Origin: Cricetomys ansorgei
Lineage: Eukaryota; Chordata; Mammalia; Rodentia; Nesomyidae
Assembly: GCA_026225945.1 (NCBI GenBank)
Contig: JAMJFZ010000770.1
Location: forward strand, 3,968,001 to 4,032,000
Length of the DNA stretch: 64,000 nucleotides
Direction: 5' to 3'
Positions 34,143 through 43,768 of this stretch are shown here, one piece after another (position 1 is the first letter of the stretch; every line of letters begins with the position of its first letter). The translations under genes were made by a program, and so were the position numbers. The notes below the pieces were generated by a model, which made no database searches, was not told the origin of the DNA, and worked only from the letters and a program-made list of their open reading frames with translations.

Positions 34143-34310
34143 GGCTGGAGAGATGGCTCAGCAGTTAAGAGCACTAGCTGCTCTTCCATAGGACCTGGGT
34201 TCAGTTCCCACTGAACCCACATGGAAGCTCACAACTGTCTGTAACTCCAGTTCCAGTGGCTCTGACACCCTCACAACCAATGCACATAAAATAAAATAAA
34301 TTATTTTCTA
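34143..34310 (+). repeat. B3/B2-type SINE
   Basis: Starts with an intact head GGCTGGAGAGATGGCTCAGC and GTTAAGAGCACTAGCTGCTC, then GTAACTCCAGTTCCAGTGG (B3-like). It ends in an AAAATAAAATAAATT tail directly before the second target-duplication copy. Confidence 0.85.
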
Positions 34311-34507
34311 AAAGGTAGCTGAATGTGAGCCTAAACGCAAGCCAGTAAGCATATTCCTCCCTGATTTCTGCTTCAAGCTCCTGTCATTAGTTCCTGCCTT
34401 GGCTTCCCCCAATGGTGGACTGGAACCTGTCAGCTAAAATAAGTTCTCTCTTTCCCTGGCTGTTTGTAGTCATGGTGTTTATCTCAACAGCAGAAAGCTA
34501 ACTAGAA

Positions 34508-35699
34508 TGAGCATCTAGTAGAAGAAGTTATTTACATCATGCTGTCAAGAAGCAGAGAAAGAATGAAGGACTACAGATCAGGTGTCTTCTTCAAAGTCAT
34601 AACCCTGTGTGATCTACTTCCTCCATGTAGGCTACACCCCCTCCTAGAGTTTCTAGAACCTCCTATAGTCAAACCATAACAATGTGTCATTCTAGAAAAC
34701 TTCCTCATGACAATTACTTCTACTCAAAATCACAACAGTCCTGGGCACAAAGACTAACTGTATAAGACCCAGAAATGGTACCAGTGGTAGACATGAAGGA
34801 AGAACACAGTCAGGAAGGTGGTTCTCTATTTGTTCATTACTCAACAGAGGACCATTTGGCTTTCTCTGGTATGGGCTGCCTAGTTTTAACTTAATCAAGG
34901 CTTTCAGGGGGTCTCTGGAGAATTCCAACGAGTTCTGCATAAATGACCAAAGTCATTCAGCAGACCCAGTGTGGAGGCTCACAGGAGGTAGACAAGGAGC
35001 CAGTGGGTACCGGAAGGGTGGTGTCCAGCAGTCCAGCAGTGTGCCTGGGTTTGCTTGTACATTGGATCCCTGTGCAGAGTCAGCAAACAGAAGTTCCAGT
35101 CTCACCCCAACTTCACAAGCCAGAGTGAGGTCTTACCTGAAGGCTGCAGGGATACACTGCCAACCTTTTGAAGACCAAGTCAAGGCAGAGCAAGTTTTGC
35201 AAGCCAGAAACACAGAGTCATCAGTGTCCAGTCCTGACAGCTCCTGAATGCTTACTCGCAGCTCACAGGGAGGATAAACAAAACCCAAGGCCACCTCACT
35301 TTTCTGCAGATCTTTCTGTCATGTCACTAGAACTTTCTTTCCCTGTGGTTGGCATCAGGCAGGAAACCAATGCTTCAGAGTGCTACTCCAGGAGCCAAGG
35401 TCAACTGGCTCTTGTGTGCCCTTCTGCAGTATACACGCCAGATGAGACCCCATGTGCAGCCACCATGGGCTTTGGGCCACACTCTGTTCTCTTGGCTGAC
35501 AAGCCCCCATCAGATGGACCTAAGTAGCTTCTTACTCTTGGCCACTGTCTCCTGAAGACAACTTGGTGCCTTTGATTTTCTTCTTTTTATGAGTTAATGT
35601 CTTGGTGGGCTGTGCAGAGTTCCCTCTTCAACACATTCAAACCCTTTAGGATACTGTTTGGAGTTTTGTTTGTTTGTTTATTTGAGGGGGGGTTGTTTT
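34508..35699. other. Unique non-coding sequence
   Basis: No gene or repeat recognised; overlapping frames of 60-120 codons have no recognisable features. Confidence 0.45.
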
Positions 35700-35828
35700 G
35701 TTTTGTTTTCCAAAGAGTTTCTCTGTTGTAACTCTGGCTGTCCTAGAACTCACTCTGGAGACCAGGCTGACCACAAACTCACAGAGATCCTCCTGCCTCT
35801 GCCTCTTGGGTGATGGAATTAAAGGTGG
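35700..35828 (-). repeat. B1 SINE
   Basis: Reverse complement of B1: GAGTTTCTCTGTTGTAACTC, TGGCTGTCCTAGAACTCACT, GGAGACCAGGCTGACCACAA, CTCACAGAGATCCTCCTGCC. A T-rich tail with TTTTG units lies on the left. Confidence 0.9.
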
Positions 35829-36171
35829 GTTACTTTTATACGTGAACGCATACCTCACCCCCATCGTATAGGTAGGGAAACCAAGACCAGCCTTGTTAGC
35901 AGTCAAATCCAAGGGAAAGCTGAGATCTAATCTAAGCATGTCATAGTGGGGCTGGAAACATAAATCCACATTGAGGAGAGTGAGGAAGAAGGCTTCCAGC
36001 TTCAAAACTGGGTTGGCGGAGTGAAATTCAACCCTAGGATGGAAGACGAGTGTTCGGGTGGCTGGTAAAGGGAGGAGGCTAAACTGTCCCCAGATCAACC
36101 CATAAACAGCAGGATAACCGAGGACCATGCTGTGTGCTTGCTTTTTATAAAGCAAATATAAAATAATAGGC
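35829..36171. other. Unique non-coding sequence
   Basis: Nothing recognised. Confidence 0.45.
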
Positions 36172-36250
36172 AGGGCTAATGCTCTAGCCCAGTGGCAGAG
36201 TGCCTGCCTCCCACAGGCAAGGCCCTGGATAGATCTCTAATATCACAAAA
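36172..36250 (+). repeat. ID SINE
   Basis: GGGCTAATGCTCTAGCCCAG, GGCAGAGTGCCTGCCTCCCA and AGGCAAGGCCCTGG follow the ID element, with an A-rich end (ATCACAAAAA). Confidence 0.75.
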
Positions 36251-36274
36251 ATGCTCTTGACTGGATGTGATGTA

Positions 36275-36410
36275 GCTGCAATAGTTCCTGCCTTGACTTC
36301 TCTCCATGATGCACTGTAACCTGGAACTGAAAGGCAAATAAACCCTTATTTCCTAAAGCTGCTTTTAGTCGGGGTGTTTAATCGAAGCAACAGAAAGGAA
36401 AGTAGAGTGG
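36275..36410 (+). repeat. 3' fragment of an MT-group LTR
   Basis: GTTCCTGCCTTGACTTCTC, GGCAAATAAACCCTTATTTC, GCTGCTTTTAGTCGGGGTG and GCAACAGAAAGGAAAGTAGA are the final 135 bp of an MT LTR, with its AATAAA intact. Confidence 0.8.
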
Positions 36411-36418
36411 ATTTCAAC

Positions 36419-36613
36419 ATGGCCAAATCAGCTGAGAACCAGGGTATGGTCCGCACCGGTCTGACTAAGCTTTCTGGGAACCTCAAGCCTGGGATTTACT
36501 CTGCCGAGATTTACTACTTTGTGCTGCCCTGGGTTGAGAATAAATTTGAGTTGGTTGACGAAGGCTTTCCGATTCATCCATTTAAAATGCCACAAAGAAA
36601 GACTGAGAAATAG
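36419..36613 (+). other. Unidentified 64-codon open frame after an LTR
   Basis: The ATG at 36419 has a good context (A at -3, G at +4) and the frame ends with TAG at 36611-36613. The product would be about 64 residues, K/E-rich at the end, with a central aromatic patch. It starts 9 bp after an LTR 3' end. I do not recognise it. A faint resemblance to the N-terminal part of mitochondrial ATP synthase subunit g is too weak to name it. It may be a degraded processed pseudogene or chance; no poly(A) remnant is obvious. Confidence 0.25.
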
Positions 36614-37739
36614 TCTACAAACTAATCCAGCTTCAAGTCCCACTAGATCCCATGGGGCCTGACTTTTCTCTCTCCCTCTCAGATCTCCTGTTAGAGTCTT
36701 TGTTGGCTTCCTATTTTCTGTATTGCTAGGTTCCAGCAGCCCCAGATTGGCAGCATCCCAACCCCATGTGTGAAAACTTCTATCCGCCAAGAAATCTCAG
36801 ACCAGCATTGAACTAACTTTGCCTATCCATCTCTGAGCCGGTCAGTGTGGTTGGAAGAGCTAGATGCACTGATTCATGAGGCAGGGATTACATGTCCACC
36901 CTGAAGCTACCCTGCCTTGTCTGCATGGACTCAGCATGGGGATAGATGGATTCCCATGGATAAAGGTACACTGCTGCCAAAAGGGACGGTGAATACTGGT
37001 CAGGTGACAGATGCCTCCTAGCGCAGCCTGGGCCTGGGCCCAGCAGGGCAGTAGAGGTGGGCAGAGGTCTGGGCCAGAGTCACAGATAAGAGCTCATTCT
37101 GCATGGCCAGAGCATGTTTGCTCACAGCAACGGGCTGTATTCCTCAGGAAAAGAGACTTTGCAGCTTTTAGAGGTGAGTGTTTGTTAAAAAAGAAAACAC
37201 AGAAAAGAGAAATAGGAGAGAGAAAGCCAGGGATCTTGATCCTATTAAGAAGCATAGCAAAACGGCTTGTGCTTGTCAGTACCTGAGCATCACCAGAAAG
37301 TGAGAAGAAGCATTTGTGATAAACAGGTCTGGAAGGAGAAAGGGCATTCAGAGTGTAAGGGGTGTGGGGGGCACTTGAGGATAACAGAGAAAAGAAACCA
37401 GGTCAGAGTGTGACTCTTACAGAATGACAGCTCAGAGAACCATCGAGGCCTGCCTGCCTCCTGCCAGGGAACCGAGGAACTCAGATTTCACACCTGGACT
37501 TTTAATCAACTCCCCTCCTGGTTGGTTGATAGCAGAACACAGGACAGGGGAAGAGATGAACAGTGAGGAAAATCCAGGTTAGCTAAGACAGGAAGCCAGA
37601 CTTCTCTCCGGAGCTACCCTGAGCTCCTTCAGAACAGCTGCCTGCAAACACCATTCCATCCCTAGTCCCACACAACTCCCAAGACCACTACTCTTCATCG
37701 ACTATGTCTGTATTCCGTGTAAGTTCATGTTATCTCTTT
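36614..37739. other. Unique non-coding sequence
   Basis: No gene or repeat recognised. Confidence 0.45.
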
Positions 37740-37905
37740 GGCTGATTCTCAAAAACCACCTCACAATGCTGTGAAATTCAGAACATGTTAAAAATACAGA
37801 TGTCCAAGCCTACCTGTAAAAAATCCATTGTTCAAGTCCACAGTGGATCCTGGGCATCTGTATCCTCAATTTGATCCTGAGGAGAGTCTAGCACAGTTGC
37901 CAAAC
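37740..37905 (+). repeat. MER5A-like hAT element, diverged
   Basis: GATTCTCAAAAACCACCTC, AACATGTTAAAAATACAGAT, GGGCATCTGTATCCTCAATT and GATCCTGAGGAGAGTCTAGC follow the MER5A order with heavy decay. Confidence 0.55.
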
Positions 37906-38160
37906 AGGACAATCACTGTCTTAAAGGACCATATATTGATAAGGTTGGGAGGGACCAGATGTAGCACACCATGACTACAGGTCTAATTTATCCTGCTGTT
38001 CCTGTTGTTGTAAATAAAGCTTTATTAGAACATAGACACACCTACCCACTTAGATTCTCTCCAGGGATGCTTTCATAGTATTGTGATCGTATGGCTCATA
38101 AAACTGCAAATGCTTGTATTATAATATTTTCCAGAAAGAATTTGGTTTCCTCTGGGGGGT
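37906..38160 (-). repeat. hAT-type DNA transposon remnant
   Basis: GTAAATAAAGCTTTATTAGA, ACATAGACACACCTACCCAC, GATGCTTTCATAGTATTGTG and CCAGAAAGAATTTGG are the reverse of a common old mammalian hAT repeat with a TTTACAGAAAAAGTTTGCTG type end. The exact family name is uncertain. Confidence 0.55.
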
Positions 38161-38547
38161 GTAGGCAACCTCAGAGACCCAGATTTCTGCCTGCTAGGGA
38201 AAGACCTAAGAACCAAAGGCCCTACTTCTTCCTCTTCCCCTTTGTCTGGGGTATCACAGGCTCCCATTGTCTGAAAGGTATGGGAAGCACCGAATGGTTC
38301 ACCTACTAAGGAATTTCTTCCTAGAAATAGCCTTACTTTGGGGAGTCCCTTGCCCTCTCTGGAAGAAACTGTAGTACAACTGTCAATCAAAACACTCAGG
38401 ATTCTCCTTGGGCATGTGACCCAAACTGAAACAACTCATATCTTGAACCAGTTAAGGGAGACCTGCCTCTCTCTGTCATGTTGGAAAACTGTTGAGCACT
38501 GCTAAACCGCCGTTAAAAATATTTTTTATTTAAAAAAAAGCACAATT
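38161..38547. other. Unique non-coding sequence
   Basis: Nothing recognised. Confidence 0.45.
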
Positions 38548-38980
38548 AGGGGCTAGGAAGATGGCTCAGATGGCAAAGTACCTGCTGCACAAGGCTACAT
38601 AAGCCTGAGAAACAGAGTTCAGATCCCTAGAACCCACGTGAAATCCAGGGAGAGAGGTGTACATATGTAACCCCAGAGCTGGACCACAGGAACTACTGAT
38701 TCCTGGAGTTCATTAGCTACCCAGTCTGTATGAATCAGAGAGCTCTGCAGGTTCAATGAAAGACACTGTCCCCAAAAAGAGAAGAGAGAGAGAGAGAAAG
38801 GGAGGAAGGGAGGAGAGAAGAGGAGAGGAAAGGAGAGAAGAGGAGAGGAGGATGGGAGGGGAGAAAAGAAAAGAAAAGAACAGAGGTGAAGAGAAAGAAA
38901 GACACCAAGCTATCTGGAGTTGACTTTCAGCTTCCAAGTGTACCCGTGCACAACTAAACACACACACACACACACACACT
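38548..38980 (+). repeat. B3/RSINE-group SINE with (GA) and (CA) tracts
   Basis: AGGGGCTAGGAAGATGGCTC begins a tRNA-derived head; CAGAGTTCAGATCCCTAGAA, CCCACGTGAAATCCAGG and GTAACCCCAGAGCTGG follow. A purine-rich GA expansion (38774-38903) interrupts it. A short tail with (CA)n at 38957-38979 ends it. Confidence 0.7.
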
Positions 38981-39080
38981 TAAAAAAATCTCAATTAGTG
39001 TTAATGGCAATGTCTTTACATTTATATTCATAAGCACTCTTGGTGTTCATTATTCTGCAAACAAGCAAAGACTTTGGGAG

Positions 39081-39604
39081 GTGGGCCAGTTTGATTCCCT
39101 AGCTAGCAGCTGCTGGACTCTCCCTTGCTGCCTTTCTCACCTGGCTGCTCTGGGGAAAGAAGAAAAGTCTGTCAGTCAAACAGCTAACTAGGCCACTCCT
39201 AGGCCAGCATCTTAAACACTTCATGATGTGTTGAGACAACTAATCAAAGACTGTAATTAATTATCGCTGCTTTTGAAGGTACACCCCAGTCAGGTCCGTT
39301 TGAAATAATTTGTACCAAATTTGACTATGGCAAGCCTCTGTGAACTCTTGATGATCCTGCAATGATCCTGCAACCATTTCTATGGAAGCCAGAGAGGGAA
39401 CTTGTCCGCTGGTCACAAAACAGAGGAGCTTCTATGATTGGTGCTAAGAGGTGATGCAGAGGTTGCAAAAAGACAAATGGCTGTAATTGGTGCAAATGGC
39501 ACTGATTGGCCAGGAAACTACATAAGCAGGCTGGTCTGACTCACTGGGATGGGATGGGCCAGTTTGCCTCCCTAGTGACCAGCTTCTGGACTCTTCCCTG
39601 TGCT
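39081..39604. repeat. Imperfect 50-bp direct repeats flanking an LTR-like block
   Basis: 39081-39130 and 39553-39604 share TGGGCCAGTTTG, then TCCCTAG and CTGGACTCT, at roughly 80 percent identity by eye. Between them are CTGATTGGCCAGG (CCAAT-like) and a TATA-like ACTACATAAGC. This may be an unrecognised LTR with a repeated end, or two overlapping copies. Confidence 0.4.
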
Positions 39605-40389
39605 GCTGGTGTTATAGCATTGGGCTTTTCCATAGTTGTCTTTCATGCCTGTTTTCAGTAGTGCTGGCTAGCTGGTAACACCGAGAAGGCAGCAGAGGAG
39701 GTGCAGGGGCAATGACAGCTGAGCAGTGGGCAGCCCAGGCTGCATGAAGAGCAAAAGAGGAGAAGCAGTTGAGTGGTTTTGATGAGGCCATGACAGGAAG
39801 AAAAGCAGTGGAAGCAGAGAGATCCCGAGAGAAGGCAGAGAACTGAGGCTGAGGGATAAACAACAGTAAGGAGCCGGGAAAGAGGCTCTGAGAACCAGAA
39901 GACTTCCAGAGAGCTGCCGAGTCTTCAGGACCCCAGGTCTCAGACCTCAGGCTGAGAGCTGTAACACTGGCCTGGTTAAGGAAGGACTTAGTCATCTCAA
40001 CTTGTGGTACACACACACGGTTGCTAGCAGCTATGGGCTGAAGAATTCTGATATGTAGACCTGCCTGGATGTTAACCATGACCAAAGACTGGAAAATCAT
40101 AACTTCCTAGGCTCACAGCAGAGCTGTGACACTTATGGGGCTATCGGGTCCAACACCAGAGATGTGTGACACTAGAGGGCACCACCTGCTGATGTTCCCA
40201 TCCTCCCACTTCCCATCGGGTGAGGTCAGCACTTTAAGAGCTTCTCCTTGCTCTTAGATAGATGATTTCTATCTAAGTGGAACAAAAAAGACTCCTGATT
40301 AGCAGCAGTCTGTCCCTGGCATCTGGATCTTGCATTGCTCTCTGCCAAAAATCTAAGTACTATAAAATAAATACAAGAACTTAACAGAC
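39605..40389. other. Unique non-coding sequence
   Basis: A 162-codon minus-strand frame at 39612-40100 has no recognisable domain and lies within chance length. Nothing else is recognised apart from the CTCF-like motif listed separately. Confidence 0.4.
40168..40183 (+). promoter_or_regulatory. CTCF-like motif
   Basis: GACACTAGAGGGCACC is a close match to the CTCF core, followed by an ACCTGC. Binding is inferred, not shown. Confidence 0.45.
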
Positions 40390-40475
40390 CATGGAGTGTG
40401 GAGCTGCCCATTTTATAGATGGACACCTGGACCAGATGTGACAAGTTGCCGTTGGAACAAGAACCCAGAACTTCT
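40390..40475 (+). repeat. MIR SINE fragment
   Basis: GCCCATTTTATAGATGGACA, GATGTGACAAGTTGCC and CAAGAACCCAGAAC match the right half of MIR. Confidence 0.65.
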
Positions 40476-40656
40476 TCATATCTCCTTCTACCTCAACATC
40501 ACCCAGTTCCCCAGTCCCCACAGTCACTGTCAGTCGCAGAAAGAATCAATCCCAAAAATATAAGAATTATATTAGAAATTAATAGTTAGCAAGGAGTCTC
40601 CTCATGCTGCCACCCGAAAAGACAACTCTATAGAAAGAACACTCACCAATGAGGGT

Positions 40657-40659
<3 letters not shown>

Positions 40660-40704
<45 letters not shown>

Positions 40705-40718
40705 CACGCGCACACACA
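40660..40718. repeat. (GT)n microsatellite
   Basis: A perfect GT run at 40660-40701 is followed by TATGCACGCG and a CA run, so the two halves could pair. Confidence 0.95.
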
Positions 40719-41179
40719 CGAACGTGCACCTGACACATGCATGCTGTCATATAAGGCATGTAAAGGCATCCGAGATCAAGTGGGGAGAATATTAAATACG
40801 AATAGGATGAACAACATTTCTGTGCAGGGAGTAATGACTTTAACGACTTTACTCAACCCAGGTCCCGATATCATAAGCTACAAAGGCCGGGAAGGAGGTG
40901 AGAAGGGCAATAGAGTGCAGGCAGTTGTGTGTGACAGTGAGATTAGCAGGCGGTGGGGGGAGGATAAGAAGGAAGGAACTGTCAGTGTGAGCCCTGAGTC
41001 CTGACACGTGTCCTCGTTTCACAGGGTGCCTCCGTTGCATGAAGCAGCATGCTCTCTGAGTTCAAAGCAGCAGCAGGTCCAGAGCCCCTGCAACAGATGG
41101 TCAGGTCATTCACAGCCTGTCTGGATAGAAACTATAGTTATCCTGTAGCTGGGAGAGAACCTCTGCTGACCCTTGTCAC
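40719..41179. other. Unique non-coding sequence
   Basis: Nothing recognised. Confidence 0.45.
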
Positions 41180-41575
41180 CCTGGTGGCAGTTCTTGTGTG
41201 CTACGGAGTTCATCCAGTGGGTCATAAGCAACTATACATGGAGGCAATATTGACAGCCTCCCCAAAAACAGGCACTGGGACCCTAACCCACAAAGCAGTG
41301 CTACTGAGTGGTGGGGCCTTTGGGAAAGGGATGAATGGGCTATGAAGTTGGGGACATCTTAAACAGAATTAGTGTCCTTATAAAAGAGATGCCAGAGAGA
41401 CCTGTCAATTCTTCATATGAGGACATGCCAAGCGGATACCATCTTTGAAGCAGCAAGTGGGCCTTTACCAGATGCCAAATCTGTCAGTGTCTTAATATTG
41501 GACTTTAAGCTTCTAGAACAGTGAGAAATAAGTATCTGCTTAAATTAGCTACCAAATCTATGGCAAGCTAAAAAC
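41180..41575 (+). repeat. MLT1/MST-like MaLR LTR
   Basis: GTGGTGGGGCCTTTGGG, GTCCTTATAAAAGAGATGCC, CAGAGAGACCTGTCAATTC, GAGGACATGCCAAGCGG and ACAGTGAGAAATAAGTATCT follow the MST/MLT1 order (TATAAAAGAG promoter block, GTGAGAAATAAAT poly(A) block). Confidence 0.75.
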
Positions 41576-41578
41576 CAG

Positions 41579-41747
41579 CATTCATTCACTGCTCTCTGAT
41601 TCCTGACTGAGGATGCAATGATACCAGCTACCTGCTTATACTGCTTTGGACTGCATTCCCTAGAACCACTGGCCACAATAAACCCTCCTTCTTTACGTTG
41701 TTCTTGTCAGGTATCTTGTCACAACAACCAGAGAAGTAACTAATGTA
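41579..41747 (+). repeat. 3' fragment of an MT/ORR1-group LTR
   Basis: CTGCATTCCCTAGAACCAC, CACAATAAACCCTCCTTCTT and ACCAGAGAAGTAACTAATGT form the last part of a rodent MaLR LTR with an intact AATAAA. Confidence 0.7.
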
Positions 41748-42107
41748 CCTGTTCACAAAGAGACTGCCCTTCCCCTCACCTGTCTGCTGTCATACACACC
41801 GATGTCATTCTGAGCCCATTATCTCACCCAGTGTTCGTTCACATTGGCTCATGAACCAAGGCAAGGACCAGTTTCCCTCCACAGTGGACAGAGCAAGTTG
41901 CTGTGGCAGCATGGCAGGAAGGCAGATGTCTACCTCACCGAGGCCCTTAGAGGATACAGGACACTCTCATGCAAAGACAGCTCAGAGTCCAGGCTCAGCA
42001 GCCTGTAACAGGCATGTTTTTATCACATAGTCTCTTCCATGGTTTTGCCTCTTCCTTCCACCTTTCAACATGCCAGACAACACCAGTGACTTCTCAGCAA
42101 GAAGGTC

Positions 42108-42443
42108 TGCTGTGGAAACTTATTTTTAATTATGTTTAAAATAATTATTTTGTGCACTGTTGGGTGAGAGGATGCCTAAGTCTTGGCATTTTGTATTTTC
42201 TGCAGGTGTAGGATTTATGTAGGGGAATATTTGATTGCTTGTGATCTGCACGTGCTATCAGTAGAACATTTGAGGAATTCTGAATCAATAAAAACACCTG
42301 AGCTCAGATGCTTGTGGCTCCACTGTTCAGTACGGTACTGGCCAGGATGGTGGTTCCCTCTGCTGAGGTTTGAAAGGGTTTGCACCAATGAATATACCCC
42401 CCTGTCATCCTTGGTGAGCTGCCACAGTAAGTGCGCTGATACA
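42108..42443 (+). repeat. 5' LTR of the ERVK-like element
   Basis: Starts TGCTGTGGAAACTTATTTTT and includes one poly(A)-signal unit (AATCAATAAAAACACCTG at 42284). The end is placed at TACA (42443) because this gives 336 bp, against 332 bp for the 3' LTR after its extra tandem units are removed. An alternative end is 42495. Confidence 0.75.
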
Positions 42444-42497
42444 AGTCATGCCTGCAATGTGGGGCATGACGTCATGCCAACAGTGTACAGCTACAAA

Positions 42498-42515
42498 TGG
42501 TGCTCAATGTGGGGC
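42498..42515 (+). other. Primer binding site, tRNA-Lys(1,2) type
   Basis: TGGTGCTCAATGTGGGGC matches the lysine-tRNA primer site used by many class II retroviruses at 15 of 18 positions. All three differences are C-to-T changes, one in a CpG. A related TGCCTGCAATGTGGGGC lies 50 bp upstream. Confidence 0.75.
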
Positions 42516-42599
42516 AGAAAGTAAACAAGGGCAAGAAGAAACTTCAGGTCACACAGAGTCCAGTAAAGTACACTCATGGCAGTGCCCAGAGGGCAGAGA

Positions 42600-42620
42600 T
42601 TATATATATATGTGTATGTG

Positions 42621-42674
<54 letters not shown>
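42600..42674. repeat. (TA)n microsatellite inside the ERVK-like element
   Basis: About 75 bp of alternating T and A with a short TGTGTATGTG interruption. It is likely to extrude cruciforms and to be unstable. Confidence 0.95.
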
Positions 42675-43752
42675 GGCAGGTAAAAATAGAGTGTACTGTT
42701 AAATACAATGAGTTCGCTGATGGATTTTTTTTACATGTGTGAGGATGCCCTGATGTAGAAGAGGGGGCTTGGAGCCTTAAAGCTGCTTAAACTGAACAGT
42801 TTATTTTCTGAAAACATGAACAAATATATATTAGTGATCTGAGGCAGTCCTGACAAGACTCATCTGCTATGGTAACGAGAACTCCATCCCACAAGGGAAC
42901 GCTTCCTGCAGACAAGGTTCACCTGCAACGATTTGAGAAAGACACTTGCTAGAAGAATCATGACTAATGGTTGCTGCATTATGAAGAAGTCTTTGGAATG
43001 TTCTACCAAACTTTGAGCTCAAACATGAACTGACCAGTTGTTTTCCAGAAAACCAGACTCTATTTTAAAATCTCAAAGTATTTCCTCAGGGTCAGCACAC
43101 AGACAGTGTTTTCAAGAACTTGCCAAGGTTATGTATCTTGTGCTAGTAGCCAAACTTAGTGCTGTAAAAGTCCCTTAGGTTGAACTGGTTTTGAAGGCAT
43201 GAATCAGTCATGGAGAGCAAGTGAGGCTTGGCACTGTGAGAGGCCAGGAGAGGCCATTGACGTAGGTACAGCTTCAGTGGCAGTTGAAGGCCTGGGATAG
43301 AAGAGGTCATGCAGAGAAGTTGAGGCTTGGTACCATGAAGAGAGCCCAGGAGAGGCTTTGGTGAAAGTGAGGCCCAGTTACAGCAGAAGACCCCAGTGTT
43401 CTGAAGATGCCAATACCATGGAATGACCACCAAGAGCAGCAGCAGTGGAGTGAAGCCATCCAGAACCGGGAGGACGAGCTGTGTGTGCTGCAGAGGGCAG
43501 AGCCAGAAAAGTTATCCGAGCCCTTTGGAGGAGCCCAGAAGATTGTGAGTGAGTTCAAGATAATTGGACATCGATAATGTTTTTCTGCTGTCCAAAGACA
43601 GTGTGAAAAGCTTGATAGATGTTTGGTTTCATTTGGTCCTGTGCATGAACAACTCTTGTGATTGTTCCTCTTGTAAATAGTTTTGGTGGTATGGTGTTAA
43701 ATTGTGCTGTAGAGATAAAGCATGTGTTTTGTTTGTTTTTGTTTTTTGTCTT

Positions 43753-43768
43753 AAATAAAAGGGAGAAT
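43753..43768 (+). other. Polypurine tract
   Basis: AAATAAAAGGGAGAAT directly precedes the TG that opens the 3' LTR at 43769, the expected place for plus-strand priming in reverse transcription. Confidence 0.7.

Larger units (their letters stand above)
33615..34507 (+). repeat. MT-group MaLR LTR split by a SINE stack
   Basis: The left half (GTGAACTTGACACGCC to CTGTATAAGAAAGGTAGC) and the right half (GGTAGCTGAATGTGAGCC to AGAAAGCTAACTAG) together make one MT LTR. The middle holds B1, B2 and B3-type SINEs. The direct repeat AAAGGTAGCTG at 33796-33806 and 34311-34321 marks the insertion site. Confidence 0.85.

Noticed and set aside
39230..39320. AT-rich TAATTAATTATCGC block as an additional conserved element
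   Set aside because: It sits inside the LTR-like block bounded by the 39.1 and 39.55 kb direct repeats, so mobile-element origin is as likely.
39612..40100. 162-codon minus-strand frame
   Set aside because: No domain recognised and length within chance.
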